From: Candidatus Epulonipiscium sp.
GTDB lineage: Bacteria; Bacillota_A; Clostridia; Lachnospirales; Cellulosilyticaceae
Assembly: GCA_012841565.1 (NCBI GenBank)
Contig: DUUM01000137.1
Coordinates: 33,952-97,951 of the forward strand
Direction: 5' to 3'
Length of the DNA stretch: 64,000 nucleotides
Of the stretch, positions 62,854 through 64,000 are shown in pieces. A model generated the notes under the pieces. It worked only from the letters and a program-made list of their open reading frames with translations. It was not told the DNA's origin and did not search any database. The position numbers and the translations under genes were made by a program. The stretch's first letter is position 1; each line of letters opens with the position of its first letter.

Positions 62854-63006
62854 CTATTTCTTAGTTTCTTTGTGCATTGTGTGTGCATTGCAAAATCTGC
62901 AATACTTTTTTGTCTCCATACGATCAGGATGATTTCTCTTATCCTTGGTCATAGTGTAGTTTCTTTGCTTACAATCATTGCAAGCTAGAGTGATTTGTGT
63001 TCTCAT
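62854..63006 (-). CDS. rpmG: 50S ribosomal protein L33, zinc type
   Basis: A 50-residue protein translated from ATG at 63004-63006 to TAG at 62854-62856: [20 protein letters not shown], then [20 protein letters not shown] and [10 protein letters not shown]. The CxxC pairs indicate zinc binding. It stands directly before secE, as in most Firmicutes. Confidence 0.97.
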   Translation of the reverse strand: MRTQITLACNDCKQRNYTMTKDKRNHPDRMETKKYCRFCNAHTMHKETKK

Positions 63007-63048
63007 AACTTCCACCTCCACTGATGAGTATGCTTAAAATTTCCGCAT

Positions 63049-63077
63049 AAAAAAAACGACCTATTTAGGTACCCGTT
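63049..63077 (-). terminator. terminator of the SNF2 gene, overlapped by the next promoter
   Basis: AACG and ACCTA pair with TAGGT and CGTT across a short bulge, followed on the minus strand by T8. The predicted start of the next promoter lies inside its 5' arm. Confidence 0.6.
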
Positions 63078-63078
63078 A

Positions 63079-63108
63079 AATATATCATAATATAAATCAA
63101 ATAGTCAA
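63079..63108 (-). promoter_or_regulatory. promoter of rpmG-secE-nusG
   Basis: TTGACT (63103-63108), an 18-base spacer and TATATT (63079-63084) on the minus strand. The transcript should begin around 63072-63073. Confidence 0.6.
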
Positions 63109-63116
63109 GTAATTTG

Positions 63117-64000
63117 TCATATTCTTTCGAACAAACCTAGAACATCTTCCTCTGACATCTTGGAGATAAAAGTTTCACCTTCCCTTATAACACTCTCCGT
63201 TAAATCCTTCTTGCGCTCTTGCAATTTTTGAATTTTCTCTTCTATAGAGTCTTTTGCTATTAACTGAAATACCTGAACGTTATTCGTTTGCCCCATACGG
63301 TAAGCCCTGTCTGTTGCTTGGTTTTGAGCTGATAAATTCCACCAAGGGTCATAGTGGATTACAATGTCTGCTGCCGTAAGATTCAGTCCCGTGCCTCCTG
63401 CTTTTAATGAAATAAGAAATATAGGCACTTGTCCCTCATTAAATTTATCGACTAGTCCCATGCGTTTTTCAGTTCTCGTACTCCCCGTTAGCATAAGGTG
63501 TTTAATCCCCCGATGGTTAAGTTCTTCAGAAATCTTATCCAGCATGGTTGTAAACTGAGAAAACAATAAAATCCTATGACCACCTTTTGTACTATCTTCA
63601 ATTAGCTCCATACATAGGTCTAGTTTTCCACTTTGCCCTGTATAATCTTCTAAAAACAGTCCTGGGTGGCAACATATTTGTCTAAGCCTGGTTAAAAGGG
63701 CGAGCATCTTAATCTGACTTTTAGCAAATCCATTAGCCTGAATTTCTTTACTAAAATCCATTTTTGCTTTTGCTAAATATGCATTGTAGACCTTTTTTTG
63801 TTCTTTTAGCATCTCACTATAAATAACCGTTTCTATTTTTTCTGGCAGTTCTTTTAGGACGTCTTTTTTTAACCTCCTCATAATGAAGGGAGCCACGAAT
63901 TTCTGTAACCTATCAGCTATCTTAACATCCTTATTTTTGACTATAGGTGTTTCAAATTGTTTTTTGAATTTGGTATACCCAAATAGGTAGCCCGGCATAA
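63117..64000 (-). CDS. SNF2-family DEAD/H helicase, 5' part outside window
   Basis: The last 294 or so codons of a larger gene. The visible part is the C-terminal RecA-like lobe: LPEKIETVIYSEM, RLRQICCHPGLF, HRILLFSQFTTMLDKI (motif IV), SLKAGGTGLNLTAADIVIHYDPWWNLSAQNQATDRAYRMGQ (motifs V and VI), and a short tail. Bacterial SNF2 enzymes of the RapA/HepA type translocate on DNA and may remodel stalled RNA polymerase. The N-terminal helicase core and any SWIM domain lie beyond 64000. Confidence 0.9.
   Translation of the reverse strand, partial: MPGYLFGYTKFKKQFETPIVKNKDVKIADRLQKFVAPFIMRRLKKDVLKELPEKIETVIYSEMLKEQKKVYNAYLAKAKMDFSKEIQANGFAKSQIKMLALLTRLRQICCHPGLFLEDYTGQSGKLDLCMELIEDSTKGGHRILLFSQFTTMLDKISEELNHRGIKHLMLTGSTRTEKRMGLVDKFNEGQVPIFLISLKAGGTGLNLTAADIVIHYDPWWNLSAQNQATDRAYRMGQTNNVQVFQLIAKDSIEEKIQKLQERKKDLTESVIREGETFISKMSEEDVLGLFERI

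Overview
The window is a stretch of a low-GC Gram-positive chromosome, most likely a Clostridia (Lachnospirales-like) bacterium. This is inferred from AT-rich codon use, strong GGAGG ribosome-binding sites, zinc-type S14, L33 and L36, a YbxF/L7Ae-like protein beside rpsL, the order rplQ-ecfA1-ecfA2-ecfT-truA-rplM-rpsI, and two-component, ABC and uronate genes of clostridial type. No tRNA, rRNA, CRISPR array, insertion sequence or prophage was seen. Apart from ymfI with its small leader ORF (588-1398) and a methyltransferase (29510-30703), everything lies on the minus strand, so operons read from high to low coordinates.

Layout in the direction of transcription. At the high end are the 3' part of an SNF2-type helicase gene, then rpmG-secE-nusG-rplK-rplA, then rplJ-rplL behind an L10-type leader. 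glpK follows, then rpoB-rpoC, then the str operon (L7Ae-like gene, rpsL, rpsG, fusA, tuf). A 15-kb uronate catabolism region comes next (uxaC-lacI-uxaB-uxaA; uxuA-uxuB-gntR; iclR-kdgK; eda-kduI-kduD-kdgK), followed by the lone plus-strand methyltransferase. The S10-spc-alpha superoperon then runs rpsJ to rplQ, including secY, adk, map and infA. After it come the ECF transporter core genes with truA, a six-gene module (substrate-binding lipoprotein, ATPase, permease, histidine kinase, AraC-type response regulator, HAD phosphatase), rplM-rpsI, and finally ymfI and a truncated LCP-family gene.

The translation and transcription genes are in a classical Firmicutes order, but metabolic modules interrupt it in three places: glpK between rplL and rpoB, the uronate region between tuf and rpsJ, and the ABC/two-component module between truA and rplM. 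Most junctions carry clear terminators and promoters. The uronate genes together convert glucuronate, galacturonate and unsaturated uronates to 2-keto-3-deoxygluconate and then to pyruvate plus glyceraldehyde-3-phosphate. They form regulatory blocks, each with its own regulator (LacI, GntR or IclR family) and a distinct operator-like sequence at its promoter.

The most striking anomaly is one in-frame TAA (53117-53119) in rpoC, replacing a highly conserved tyrosine just before the clamp helices that bind sigma. The reading frame is otherwise intact on both sides. It is most simply a base-call error, but deserves checking. I did not find a convincing wholly new system. The best leads are the rpoC stop, the operator architecture of the uronate region, the probable sugar-phosphate sensing and uptake module, and structured leaders or inverted repeats at ribosomal and RNA polymerase promoters.
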